Positions 1 through 7,386 of a DNA stretch of 20,744 nucleotides are shown one piece after another. Source of the stretch: JBBDXI01 sp040902425. GTDB taxonomy: Bacteria > Planctomycetota > Phycisphaerae > Phycisphaerales > UBA1924. The stretch spans positions 1 through 20,744 of the forward strand of contig JBBDXI010000073.1 of NCBI GenBank assembly GCA_040902425.1, read 5' to 3'. Both the position numbers and the translations under genes were made by a program. Each line of letters begins with the position of its first letter. Within the stretch, counting starts at the first letter, position 1. Under the pieces are notes generated by a model. That model saw only the letters and a program-made list of their open reading frames with translations, was not told where the DNA came from and ran no database searches.

Positions 1-659
1 CCGTCGAATACAACTTCGCCGGCATCAACCAGTGCCAGGTGAACGAGAAGATCGGCCTCACCTTCCCCGCGATCCTCCGGTCGATGCTCCGCCAGGCGCC
101 CAACGTCATCCTGGTCGGCGAGATCCGCGACAAGGAGGTCGCCGAGATCGCCATCCAGGCCGCCCTGACCGGCCACCTGGTGTTCTCGACCCTCCACACC
201 AACGACGCCCCCTCGGCCATCACCCGCCTTATCGACATGGGCGTCAAGCCCTTCCTCGTCGCCAGCTCCATCCAGGCCATCATGGCCCAGCGGCTCATCC
301 GCGTCCTCTGCGACAAGTGCAAGGAGCCCGACCCCGCCCCCGACCACAAGTTTCTCCACCTCACCGGCATCAACCCGGAGGACGCCAAGGGCCGCGTCCT
401 GCGGGCCGTCGGCTGCCCCAACTGCAACAGCACCGGCTACCGCGGCCGCAAGGCCATCTTCGAGCTCATGCCCATGAACTCGGAGATCCGCGAGCTGGCC
501 TTCAAGCTCGCGCCCATCAGCCACGTCCGCCGGGCCGCCCTGGCCGCGGGGATGCGTCCGCTGGTGGGCGACGGCCGCCTGAAGATCCTCAAGGGCACCA
601 CCACCCCCGCCGAGATCGCTTCCTGCGCCCAGATGGACGAGTTCGCCGGCAAGAAGTGA
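1..659 (+). CDS. PilB/GspE-type assembly ATPase, C-terminal part (5' end outside window)
   Basis: This is a partial cytoplasmic hexameric ATPase of the type II secretion/type IV pilus family, which powers pilus or pseudopilus extension. The reading frame is open from base 3 (218 visible codons), so the Walker A motif and N-terminal domains lie upstream of the window. The visible part has the Walker B region VGEIRD (bases 114-131), the His box with TGHLVFSTLHTND, and the late zinc-binding tetracysteine pair CDKC (309-320) and CPNC (414-425), followed by GYRGRKAIFE. The tetracysteine assigns it to the PilB/GspE branch and excludes PilT. The usual DPD before Walker B is replaced by APN (RQAPNVILVGEIRD). 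It is first in the visible locus, 73 bp upstream of pilT, and a second complete paralogue lies at 2018-3763. I cannot say whether it is a PilB or a GspE in function. Confidence 0.93.
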   Translation, partial: VEYNFAGINQCQVNEKIGLTFPAILRSMLRQAPNVILVGEIRDKEVAEIAIQAALTGHLVFSTLHTNDAPSAITRLIDMGVKPFLVASSIQAIMAQRLIRVLCDKCKEPDPAPDHKFLHLTGINPEDAKGRVLRAVGCPNCNSTGYRGRKAIFELMPMNSEIRELAFKLAPISHVRRAALAAGMRPLVGDGRLKILKGTTTPAEIASCAQMDEFAGKK

Positions 660-687
660 AGCCCCACAGTCACCCGGGAAGTATCCA

Positions 688-717
688 CCCCCCTCCAGCC
701 CCTCCACCCCCCGCCCC
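688..717 (-). other. Potential G-quadruplex tract in ATPase-pilT spacer
   Basis: The 73-bp spacer between the first ATPase and pilT is strongly pyrimidine-rich on the + strand. The - strand reads as four runs of at least four G separated by loops of 1, 4 and 5 nt. In + strand coordinates the C runs are 688-693, 699-702, 707-712 and 714-717. This matches a stringent G4 motif on the template strand of the operon, and the mRNA would carry the C-rich copy. It ends 15 nt before the pilT start. No clear Shine-Dalgarno sequence is present for pilT. A role in transcription or translation is only a possibility. Confidence 0.4.
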
Positions 718-732
718 TCCACGAGACCGACC

Positions 733-1860
733 ATGTCCACCGTACAGATCGATCGCCTGCTCGACACCGTTGTGAAACTGGGGGCCAGCGACCTCCACGT
801 GACGGTCGGCCGCCAGCCGACCATCCGCCTCCACGGCCACCTGCGGAACCTCCAGACCAAGGTGCTGGAATCCGACGACATGGTGTCCCTGATGAAGGCG
901 GTCACCCCCGAACGGAACCAGCAGGAACTGCAGGAGGAGGGCGGCACCGACTTCGGCTTCGCCTACGGCGATGCGGCCCGCTTCCGCGTCTCGGTCTTCC
1001 GCCAGCGCGGCGACATCGCCATGTGCTGCCGGCAGATCCCCAACAAGCTGCTCAGCTTCGAGCAGATCGGCCTGCCGGAGATCTGCCGCGACCTGATCCG
1101 CCGCCCCCGCGGCCTGTTCCTGGTCACCGGGCCCACCGGCTCGGGCAAGACCACGTCCCTGGCGACGATGATCGACTACATCAACATGAATCTCGATCGG
1201 CACATCGTCACGATGGAAGACCCGATCGAGTACTACCACTACCACAAGAAATCGATCGTGAACCAGCGGGAGGTGGGGTCCGACGTCCCCAGCTTCGCCG
1301 AGGCCCTCCGGCGCGTCCTCCGGTCCGACCCGGACGTGATCCTCGTGGGCGAAATGCGGGACCTGGAGACCATCGAGTCGGCCATCCGGGCCGCCGAGAC
1401 GGGCCACTTGGTCTTCGCCACCCTGCACACCACCGGGGCGGCCAAGACCATCGACCGGATCGTGGACGCCTTCCCGGTCACCCAGCAGAACCAGGTCCGG
1501 GTGCAGCTCTCGACCGCCCTTATCTGCATCCTGAGCCAGGTCCTCCTCAGCCGGATCGACACGGCCGGGATGGTGGCCGGCTACGAGTTCCTGGTCGTGA
1601 CCCCCGCCATCGCCAACCTCATCCGGGAAAACAAGACCTTCCGGATCGACTCCATGATCCAGACTGGGAAAAAATTCGGTATGCAGTTGCTGGATGACCA
1701 CCTCTGGACGCTCTACACCCGCGGCATGATCAGCGCGGAGGAGATGATCGACAAGTCCAAGAACCCGGCCGACCTGACGGACAAGGTCCACCGGCTCGGA
1801 CGGACGGTCGGACGCATCGAGTGGGATGAGGATGTGGATGCTTCGGGCACCAAGGACTGA
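733..1860 (+). CDS. pilT: Type IV pilus retraction ATPase PilT
   Basis: This 375-residue cytoplasmic ATPase is predicted to drive pilus retraction and depolymerisation by acting on the platform protein. The N-terminal PAS-like region has the usual DLHVTVGRQPTIRLHG segment. Walker A is GPTGSGKTT at residues 133-141. It is followed by the Asp box (EDPIEYYH), the Walker B region VGEMRD, and the AIRAAETGHLV segment at 217-227, which is diagnostic of PilT and is followed by FATLHTTGA. There is no tetracysteine zinc motif, which also separates PilT from PilB. It is slightly longer than typical PilT because of an acidic tail. The start is the first ATG after the pyrimidine-rich spacer and gives a normal PilT N-terminus, although the ribosome binding site is weak. 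A retraction motor argues that the locus makes a dynamic pilus and not only a secretion pseudopilus. Confidence 0.96.
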   Translation: MSTVQIDRLLDTVVKLGASDLHVTVGRQPTIRLHGHLRNLQTKVLESDDMVSLMKAVTPERNQQELQEEGGTDFGFAYGDAARFRVSVFRQRGDIAMCCRQIPNKLLSFEQIGLPEICRDLIRRPRGLFLVTGPTGSGKTTSLATMIDYINMNLDRHIVTMEDPIEYYHYHKKSIVNQREVGSDVPSFAEALRRVLRSDPDVILVGEMRDLETIESAIRAAETGHLVFATLHTTGAAKTIDRIVDAFPVTQQNQVRVQLSTALICILSQVLLSRIDTAGMVAGYEFLVVTPAIANLIRENKTFRIDSMIQTGKKFGMQLLDDHLWTLYTRGMISAEEMIDKSKNPADLTDKVHRLGRTVGRIEWDEDVDASGTKD

Positions 1861-1937
1861 CCGAAGCCGGCTCGTTCATGCATCAGAATCCCGGTGTCGT
1901 AACGCTTGCGAGGTCGGTTTTGGCGGGTGTCCGCTGA

Positions 1938-1960
1938 AACCTACTCGATAACCTATTCGA
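1938..1960 (+). repeat. Tandem 11-bp direct repeat in the pilT-pilB spacer, possible operator
   Basis: The 157-bp gap between pilT and pilB (1861-2017) is markedly less GC-rich than its surroundings. It contains AACCTACTCGA at 1938-1948 and AACCTATTCGA at 1950-1960, two copies with one mismatch and a 12-bp period. Spaced repeats of this kind in a spacer longer than any other in this gene block suggest a regulator site or an internal promoter region. A weak sigma-70-like pair (TTGGCG at 1920-1925 and TACTCG at 1942-1947) overlaps it, but neither element is strong. Function is inferred from position and repetition only. Confidence 0.4.
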
Positions 1961-2017
1961 ACAGCTAGTAGGCCTCCCGGTGTTCGCGCCTGGGGCCCTT
2001 GGCGGAGGTTTGCCGGC

Positions 2018-3763
2018 GTGGCCACGATCCAGGGCATTGATGCTGCTGAACTGAAGGGCCGCAAGCTCGGCCGTGTCCTGACCAAGATGGGCAAGGTCAC
2101 GAGGGAGCAGGTCCACGAGGCCCTCGAGATCCAGAAGACCCGCAAGGTGCCCATCGGCCAGCTCCTGATCGAGCTGGGGTACTGCACCACCAAGGACATC
2201 TCGGCCGCCCTCGCCGGACAGGCGGGCATGGGGTACGTAGACCTGACAGGCTTTGAGATCCCCGACCCGGTCCGGGAGACCATCCCCGCGGAGAACGTCC
2301 AGGCCTACCAGGTCGTGCCGATCGAGTACAACCCGACCAGCAAGCGGCTGAAGATCGCGATGAAGTCGGCGGACAACTTCCGGGCGGTGGATGACCTGCG
2401 GCTGCTGATGGGGTTCAACGTCGAGGCCGTCGTGGCGGATGAGGGCGCCATCGACGCCCTGATCCGGAAGCACTACTCCAAGCGGGAGTCGGTGGTGGAC
2501 GTGGTCTCGGCCCTGGCCAGCGACAGCAAGTTCAAGTCGCTGGAGGGGCGGAGCGACCAGTCGATCGACCTGGATGCCGTGCTGGAGGCCGCCAGCGACA
2601 ACCAGGTGGTCAAGCTGATCAACCTGGTGCTGCTGCAGGCGATCAAGGACCGGGCGAGCGACGTCCACTTCGAGCCCTTCGAGGACGAGTTCAAGATGCG
2701 CTACCGCATCGACGGCATCCTCTACGAGATGGTGCCGCCGCCGAAGCACCTGGGCCCGGCGATCACCAGCCGCGTGAAGGTCATGGCGAACCTGGACATC
2801 GCCGAGCGGCGGCTGCCCCAGGACGGGCGCATCGAGCTGACGGTGGGCGGCAACCCGGTGGACCTGCGGGTGGCGATCCTGCCGACCATGCACGGCGAGT
2901 CGTGCGTGATGCGCGTGCTGGACCGCAGCAACGTCGAGCTGGCCCTGGACCGCCTGGGCATGCGCGAGGACGACCTCGCCAAGTTCCGCGCCCTGATCCG
3001 CCGCCCCAACGGGATCGTGATCGTGACGGGGCCCACCGGCTCCGGCAAGACGACCACGCTCTACGCGGCCCTGGCCGAGCTGAACGACATCGAGACCAAG
3101 ATCCTCACCGCCGAGGACCCGGTCGAGTACGACATCGACGGGCTGTGCCAGTGCCAGATCAACGAGGAGGTCGGGCTCACCTTCGCCAAGTGCCTGCGGA
3201 GCTTCCTCCGCCAGGACCCCGACATCATCCTCGTGGGCGAGATCCGCGACCTGGAGACCGCCCAGATCGCCGTCCAGGCGTCGCTCACCGGCCACTTGGT
3301 GCTGAGCACGCTGCACACCAACGACGCCCCCAGCTCGATCATCCGCCTGCTGGACCTGGGCATGGAGAGCTTCCTCCTGACTGCGACGGTCGAGGGGATC
3401 GTCGCCCAGCGGCTGGTGCGGACCATCTGCACCAAGTGCAAGGAGGAGTACCAGCCCAAGGAGGAGGAGCTGATGGAGCTGTCGCTGCGTCCGGAGGACG
3501 TGCGCGGCCGCCGCTTCTTCCGCGGGCGGGGGTGCGACCACTGCAACAAGAGCGGGTACCGAGGGCGGATGGCGATCTACGAGATCATGAACATCGACGA
3601 CGACCTGCGCGAGCTGGTGATGAAGGAAGCCAGCACCAACGTGCTGCGCGAGCAGGCCAAGAAGCGCGGGATGCGCCTGCTCCGCGAGGTCGGCCTCTTG
3701 GCGATCTACGAGGGCCAGACGACGATCGACGAGGTGGTCCGCGAGACGATCGCGGAAGACTAA
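2018..3763 (+). CDS. pilB: Type IV pilus/T2SS extension ATPase PilB (MshE-like N-terminal domain)
   Basis: This is a complete 581-residue assembly ATPase. The start is GTG at 2018, chosen because GGAGG at 2004-2008 sits 9 nt upstream. Residues 16-39 and 45-68 form two 24-residue repeats separated by exactly 5 residues. Each has the LG/IG..L....G......L...Q spacing of the cyclic-di-GMP-binding MshEN domain, though the first motif residue is Lys16 and then Pro45 instead of Arg. A second N-terminal subdomain follows. Walker A is GPTGSGKTT at 338-346, with Asp box AEDPVEYDIDG, Walker B LVGEIRD preceded by canonical DPD, and the His box STLHTNDAPSS. The zinc pair is C471/C474 and C506/C509. It is predicted to power extension with PilC just downstream. 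It is paralogous to the partial ATPase at the left edge. The family call is firm; ligand binding is inferred. Confidence 0.96.
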   Translation: MATIQGIDAAELKGRKLGRVLTKMGKVTREQVHEALEIQKTRKVPIGQLLIELGYCTTKDISAALAGQAGMGYVDLTGFEIPDPVRETIPAENVQAYQVVPIEYNPTSKRLKIAMKSADNFRAVDDLRLLMGFNVEAVVADEGAIDALIRKHYSKRESVVDVVSALASDSKFKSLEGRSDQSIDLDAVLEAASDNQVVKLINLVLLQAIKDRASDVHFEPFEDEFKMRYRIDGILYEMVPPPKHLGPAITSRVKVMANLDIAERRLPQDGRIELTVGGNPVDLRVAILPTMHGESCVMRVLDRSNVELALDRLGMREDDLAKFRALIRRPNGIVIVTGPTGSGKTTTLYAALAELNDIETKILTAEDPVEYDIDGLCQCQINEEVGLTFAKCLRSFLRQDPDIILVGEIRDLETAQIAVQASLTGHLVLSTLHTNDAPSSIIRLLDLGMESFLLTATVEGIVAQRLVRTICTKCKEEYQPKEEELMELSLRPEDVRGRRFFRGRGCDHCNKSGYRGRMAIYEIMNIDDDLRELVMKEASTNVLREQAKKRGMRLLREVGLLAIYEGQTTIDEVVRETIAED

Positions 3764-3772
3764 AGAAGAAGA

Positions 3773-3878
3773 TTCACCGCGGGGTGCGCGGAGGGGCGCG
3801 GAGAGGGACGGAGTGGTGAGGATCGGGCGGCGGTGAGGCTCGTGCTTGGCCCGCGTGCTCCCCGATCTCCGCGGTGAA
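3773..3878 (+). repeat. Inverted-repeat-bounded dispersed element between pilB and pilC
   Basis: The pilB-pilC spacer (3764-3905) is mostly filled by a purine-rich segment that begins TTCACCGCGGGG at 3773-3784. It ends CTCCGCGGTGAA at 3867-3878, the reverse complement of the left end with one mismatch. A further partial right-end copy, GCTCGGCGGTGAA, follows at 3881-3893. The inside carries GCGCGGAG-type repeats. This layout resembles the short non-coding REP/MITE-like families found widely in planctomycete genomes. That family link is from memory, and no second full copy exists in this window. The element carries no gene. It separates two genes that are normally close together, while leaving the pilC Shine-Dalgarno sequence intact. 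Confidence 0.5.
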
Positions 3879-3905
3879 CGGCTCGGCGGTGAATGGAGAC
3901 GACCG

Positions 3906-5189
3906 ATGGCGACCTTTGCGTACGAAGCGCTGAACCAGGCCGGGAAGCCCCAGAAGGGGACGGTGGACGCCGGCACGAGCGAGGAGGCGATCCAACGGAT
4001 CAAGGCCCAGGGGTACTTCCCCACGGCCGTCCGCGAGCAGAAGGTCAAGAAGTCGGCCGTCACCGGCGAGGTGATCGCCAAGAAGAAGAAGAAGCCCGCC
4101 GGGATCACGATCGGCGGCGTCTCCAACAAGCAGCTCACGGCGTTCACCCGCCAGCTCTCCACCCTCCAGGATGCGGGCCTGCCCCTGCTGCGGTCGCTCC
4201 AGATCCTGGAGGGGCAGCTGAAGCCCGGGAAGCTCAAGAACGTGCTGATGGGCGTGTGCGAGGATGTCGAGGGCGGCTCGGCCCTCTCGGAGGCGATGGC
4301 CAAGCACCCGCGGGCCTTCGACCGGCTCTACACCAAGATGGTGAACGCCGGCGAGATCGGCGGCGTGCTGGACGTGATCCTGCAGCGGCTGGCGGAGTTC
4401 ATGGAGAAGAGCCAGCGGCTGAAGCGCAAGATCAAGGGCGCCATGGTCTATCCGATCGTGGTGGTCGTGGTGGCCATGCTGATTTTGACGTTCATCATGG
4501 TCTGGATCATCCCCAAGTTCGAGGAGATCTTCACCGACTTCGGCGTGGAGCTGCCCGGGCTGACGCGCTGGCTGGTCAACACCAGCCGCTGGGTGGCGGG
4601 GAACAACCCCGGCCAGGCGATCGGCGGGTGGCTGTGGATCATCGCCTCGCCGCTGCTGATCTGGGGCTTTTTCAAGCTCATCCGCAAGGCGGGCCCGGGC
4701 AAGGCGGTGACCGACACGGTGGTGCTGTGGCTGCCCATCTTCGGCAAGCTGATCCGCAAGACGACGATCGCCCGCTTCACGCGGACGCTGGGCACGCTGA
4801 TCAGCGCCGGCGTGCCGATCCTGGAGGCGATCCTGATCACGCGGGACACCTCGGGCAACTACGTCTTCGAGAAGGCCCTGAACAAGGTGCACGACAGCAT
4901 CCGCGAGGGCGAGGGCTTCGCCGACCCGCTCCGCGAGAGCAAGACCTGCGACGCGATCGTGGTGAACATGATCGACGTGGGCGAGGAGACCGGCGAGCTG
5001 GACGCGATGCTCCTGAAGATCGCGGACAACTACGACGAGGAGGTGGACGTCGCCGTGGCCTCGCTGGTCAGCCTGCTGGAGCCGATGATGGTCGTCGCCA
5101 TCGGCGTGATCGTGGGCACCATCGTGGTGGCGATGTTCCTCCCCCTGGTGGCGATGATCGAGTCCCTGCAGGGCGGCGGCGCGGTCTAG
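3906..5189 (+). CDS. pilC: Type IV pilus/T2SS inner-membrane platform protein PilC/GspF
   Basis: This 427-residue polytopic inner-membrane protein is predicted to couple the PilB and PilT ATPases to pilin polymerisation. The start ATG at 3906 gives the classic N-terminus MATFAYEALNQAGKPQKG, with GGAGA at 3895-3899 placed 6 nt upstream. An in-frame start 60 bases earlier lies in the inverted-repeat element and is rejected. Two T2SSF-type cytoplasmic domains are visible. The first contains FTRQLSTLQDAGLPLLRSLQ and the second FTRTLGTLISAGVPILEAI, with GEETGELD near the end. Hydrophobic segments lie near residues 184-205, 240-258 and 394-418, the expected three-helix topology. A basic linker with a KKKKK run sits near residue 60. 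It ends 38 bp before the first pseudopilin gene. Confidence 0.95.
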   Translation: MATFAYEALNQAGKPQKGTVDAGTSEEAIQRIKAQGYFPTAVREQKVKKSAVTGEVIAKKKKKPAGITIGGVSNKQLTAFTRQLSTLQDAGLPLLRSLQILEGQLKPGKLKNVLMGVCEDVEGGSALSEAMAKHPRAFDRLYTKMVNAGEIGGVLDVILQRLAEFMEKSQRLKRKIKGAMVYPIVVVVVAMLILTFIMVWIIPKFEEIFTDFGVELPGLTRWLVNTSRWVAGNNPGQAIGGWLWIIASPLLIWGFFKLIRKAGPGKAVTDTVVLWLPIFGKLIRKTTIARFTRTLGTLISAGVPILEAILITRDTSGNYVFEKALNKVHDSIREGEGFADPLRESKTCDAIVVNMIDVGEETGELDAMLLKIADNYDEEVDVAVASLVSLLEPMMVVAIGVIVGTIVVAMFLPLVAMIESLQGGGAV

Positions 5190-5227
5190 AGCGCGGCGAG
5201 TCCGGGCGCACGCCCGGGAGGTGGACG

Positions 5228-6277
5228 ATGACGGATCGGGACCGGGGATACACGAAGAGCACCGACCGCCCGGAACTGCGGTCGGTGGCACGGGGCGCCG
5301 GACGCCCCGCGGCCTTCACGATCGTGGAGATGCTGATCGTGCTGCTGGTGATCTTCGCGATCATGGGCCTGCTGATCGGGGGGATCCGGCAGCTGTCGAG
5401 CTCGGCGCAGGCGACGGCGGACAAGGCGTCGGTGCTCTCGCTGAAGCAGGCGGTGGAGCAGTTCCGCCAGCAGATGGGGTTCCTGCCGCCGCTGATGAAG
5501 GACCGCGGCGATGTCGTATCGGCAGCGGGCCCGATCGCGTTTGACGGGACCCCCCCGGTGGTCGCCGGGATCATCAAGGTCTATTCCGTGACGGACACGG
5601 AAGACCTGCAAGCGCTTCGCGGCGGAACCAACGAGGCGGAGCCGGGGACCTACTCGGTTTACAGCGAGTTTTCACTCCCCGCGTACATCCTCGGGGCGCT
5701 GGACATGTCGCGCCCGGCTCCGTTGAACAACGTCTCGTTCGACGGCGTGCAGGGGCCGGGTTTCCGCAAGGCGAAGCCGGACGGCACGTTCGAGTCGGCG
5801 GGAGCGAAGTTTGAGCCGTTCTTTGACGTGGCCCGCACGCCGACGGCCGTTTATGCCGAGGATGCGTCGACCGGAAAGGTCCAACTCCGCGATCGCAACG
5901 GCGTGGCGTACCGGTACTACCGGTGGGAGCACGACGCGGGCCAGCCCGACTCGGGCCATCCTCAAGTGGACCCGGTCCTGATCCGAGAGGGCGTGAAGAT
6001 CTACGCGAATGTTCCCAGGATCGTCTACGACCCGTACTTCGCCATTCCCTTCGGTCAGCTGCCCGCCGCCGGGGTTCAGTCCCCCCGGCTTCCCGACGAG
6101 ATGAAAGCGGCGGCGTTCGCGATCGTGGGAGCGGGGCCCAATGAGGTTTTCGGGGACGAGCCGGTCGCGGAGTTGCAGGCCAAACTTGGGATGACCATCA
6201 ACCCTGGGAACCCGCAGGACGTTGCAAAGTTGATTGGTCGGGCGTCGGCGGACAACGCGGTGGAGGTGGGCCGATGA
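5228..6277 (+). CDS. Prepilin-like protein, GspG-like position (pseudopilin)
   Basis: This 349-residue protein has a type IV prepilin N-terminus. A 29-residue basic leader ends in Ala29, followed by FTIVEMLIVLL with Glu at +5 and about 20 hydrophobic residues (30-52). A prepilin peptidase should cleave before Phe30, but the -1 residue is Ala instead of the usual Gly. The following helix (ADKASVLSLKQAVEQFRQ) and a Gly-Phe-Leu-Pro-Pro segment recall GspG/major-pseudopilin folds. The protein is about twice the usual pseudopilin length and has a long unrecognised exported C-terminal region. The start ATG at 5228 has AGG at 5219-5221 within GGGAGG. The stop overlaps the next start by ATGA (6274-6277), so translation is probably coupled. 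The prepilin class is firm; the G assignment rests mainly on gene order. Confidence 0.88.
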   Translation: MTDRDRGYTKSTDRPELRSVARGAGRPAAFTIVEMLIVLLVIFAIMGLLIGGIRQLSSSAQATADKASVLSLKQAVEQFRQQMGFLPPLMKDRGDVVSAAGPIAFDGTPPVVAGIIKVYSVTDTEDLQALRGGTNEAEPGTYSVYSEFSLPAYILGALDMSRPAPLNNVSFDGVQGPGFRKAKPDGTFESAGAKFEPFFDVARTPTAVYAEDASTGKVQLRDRNGVAYRYYRWEHDAGQPDSGHPQVDPVLIREGVKIYANVPRIVYDPYFAIPFGQLPAAGVQSPRLPDEMKAAAFAIVGAGPNEVFGDEPVAELQAKLGMTINPGNPQDVAKLIGRASADNAVEVGR

Positions 6278-7386
6278 GCAAGGCAGCGAGGTGTAACCGG
6301 TGTGCCTTCACGCTCATCGAGCTGCTGATCGTCATCGCCGTGTTCATCCTGCTCATGGCGGTCGCCGTGCCGGCCTTCTCCTCCATGATGTACTCCTCCG
6401 AGGCGTCGATGGCGGAGAACGCCGTGCGCGCGGGGCTCGCGGCCGGGCGCGACGCGGCGGTTCGCGCCGGGCCGGGGCGGGACTCGTGCGTGGTCTTCCT
6501 CTTCGAGGGGAAGCGGATGATGATCCTGCCCTGCCTGCGCGCGGGGACGGTCGAGGACACGCCCCTGTCCGGCGGGCCCCCGGGCCTGACCGTGACCCGC
6601 GAGGTCTTCGCGCCCGTCAACGGCTTTGAGCCGGTCCGGCTCCCGGGCGGGTGGATGGTCCGCGGGTACGCGACGCCGGGGATGATCGACCCCGAGTGGT
6701 ACGAGGACACGTACCCCTCGAACGCCCAGCGCGCCGTGGGGAACTGGGTCTTCCCCGAGAACGACTTCTACGACGACGCCAGCGGGGAGCAGACGGAGGG
6801 GCAGCGCCAGTCGTTCATCGTCCGCTTCGAGGGCGGGACGGGGATGCTCAAGACCGACCCCACGCCGGTGCTGGTGCTCTTCCCCAGCGGGTCGACCTAC
6901 TTCCGGTCCGGCGGGGCGGCGGGCTCGCCCTGGAACCTCCCGCCGTACCGTGCCGACCAGGAGCCCGACGGGGCCCGGCTCGTCGCCCGGGTCCAGGGGG
7001 CGCCGGCGGCCGGCCGGGGCGCTCTGAATCTCGTGCAGCGCCAGCAGTTGCTGGGCGACCGGGCGACCGACACCGTGCTGTGCAAGGCCGTGGGCCAGCT
7101 CGCCCTCTCCAACGAGCGGCGGCTCGCCAGCGCCATGGACCTGGTCACGCCCCCCGTCCGCCTCGACCCGGACACCGCCTGCCTCTACCAGAACACCACC
7201 GAGCCCATGTTCGTGGGGACGGGCAACCTCGACACGAACCGGCTTAACGAGTGGATCGAGAACCGGCTCCGGGACACCAACAACGCGCTGGTGGAATCCG
7301 AAGCGCGGGTCTTCACCATCCACCGCTACCTGGGGTCGCTCCAGGAGGTCACGGGCACCGTCAACGCCCAGGGGGTGACGCAATGA
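6274..7386 (+). CDS. Prepilin-like protein, GspH-like (minor pseudopilin)
   Basis: This 370-residue protein has a short leader (MSKAARCNRCA) followed by FTLIELLIVIAVFILLMAV, a textbook class III signal with Glu at +5. Position -1 is again Ala (Ala11) instead of Gly. After the hydrophobic helix, the pattern AENAVRAGLAAGRDAAVRAG followed by a VVFLFEGKRMMIL strand matches the start of the GspH/FimT fold, where Ala/Arg-rich helix residues precede a beta-sheet. The rest is a large exported region with no motif I recognise. It overlaps both neighbours by 4 nt (ATGA at 6274-6277 and 7383-7386), which indicates tight co-translation in a GHIJ series. It is longer than ordinary GspH (about 170 residues). 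The role as a minor pseudopilin priming or capping the fibre is inferred. Confidence 0.88.
   Translation: MSKAARCNRCAFTLIELLIVIAVFILLMAVAVPAFSSMMYSSEASMAENAVRAGLAAGRDAAVRAGPGRDSCVVFLFEGKRMMILPCLRAGTVEDTPLSGGPPGLTVTREVFAPVNGFEPVRLPGGWMVRGYATPGMIDPEWYEDTYPSNAQRAVGNWVFPENDFYDDASGEQTEGQRQSFIVRFEGGTGMLKTDPTPVLVLFPSGSTYFRSGGAAGSPWNLPPYRADQEPDGARLVARVQGAPAAGRGALNLVQRQQLLGDRATDTVLCKAVGQLALSNERRLASAMDLVTPPVRLDPDTACLYQNTTEPMFVGTGNLDTNRLNEWIENRLRDTNNALVESEARVFTIHRYLGSLQEVTGTVNAQGVTQ

Noticed and set aside
3846..3905. Upstream extension of pilC by 20 codons
   Set aside because: It runs through the inverted-repeat element and lacks conserved sequence. ATG 3906 has a good Shine-Dalgarno sequence and the standard PilC N-terminus.
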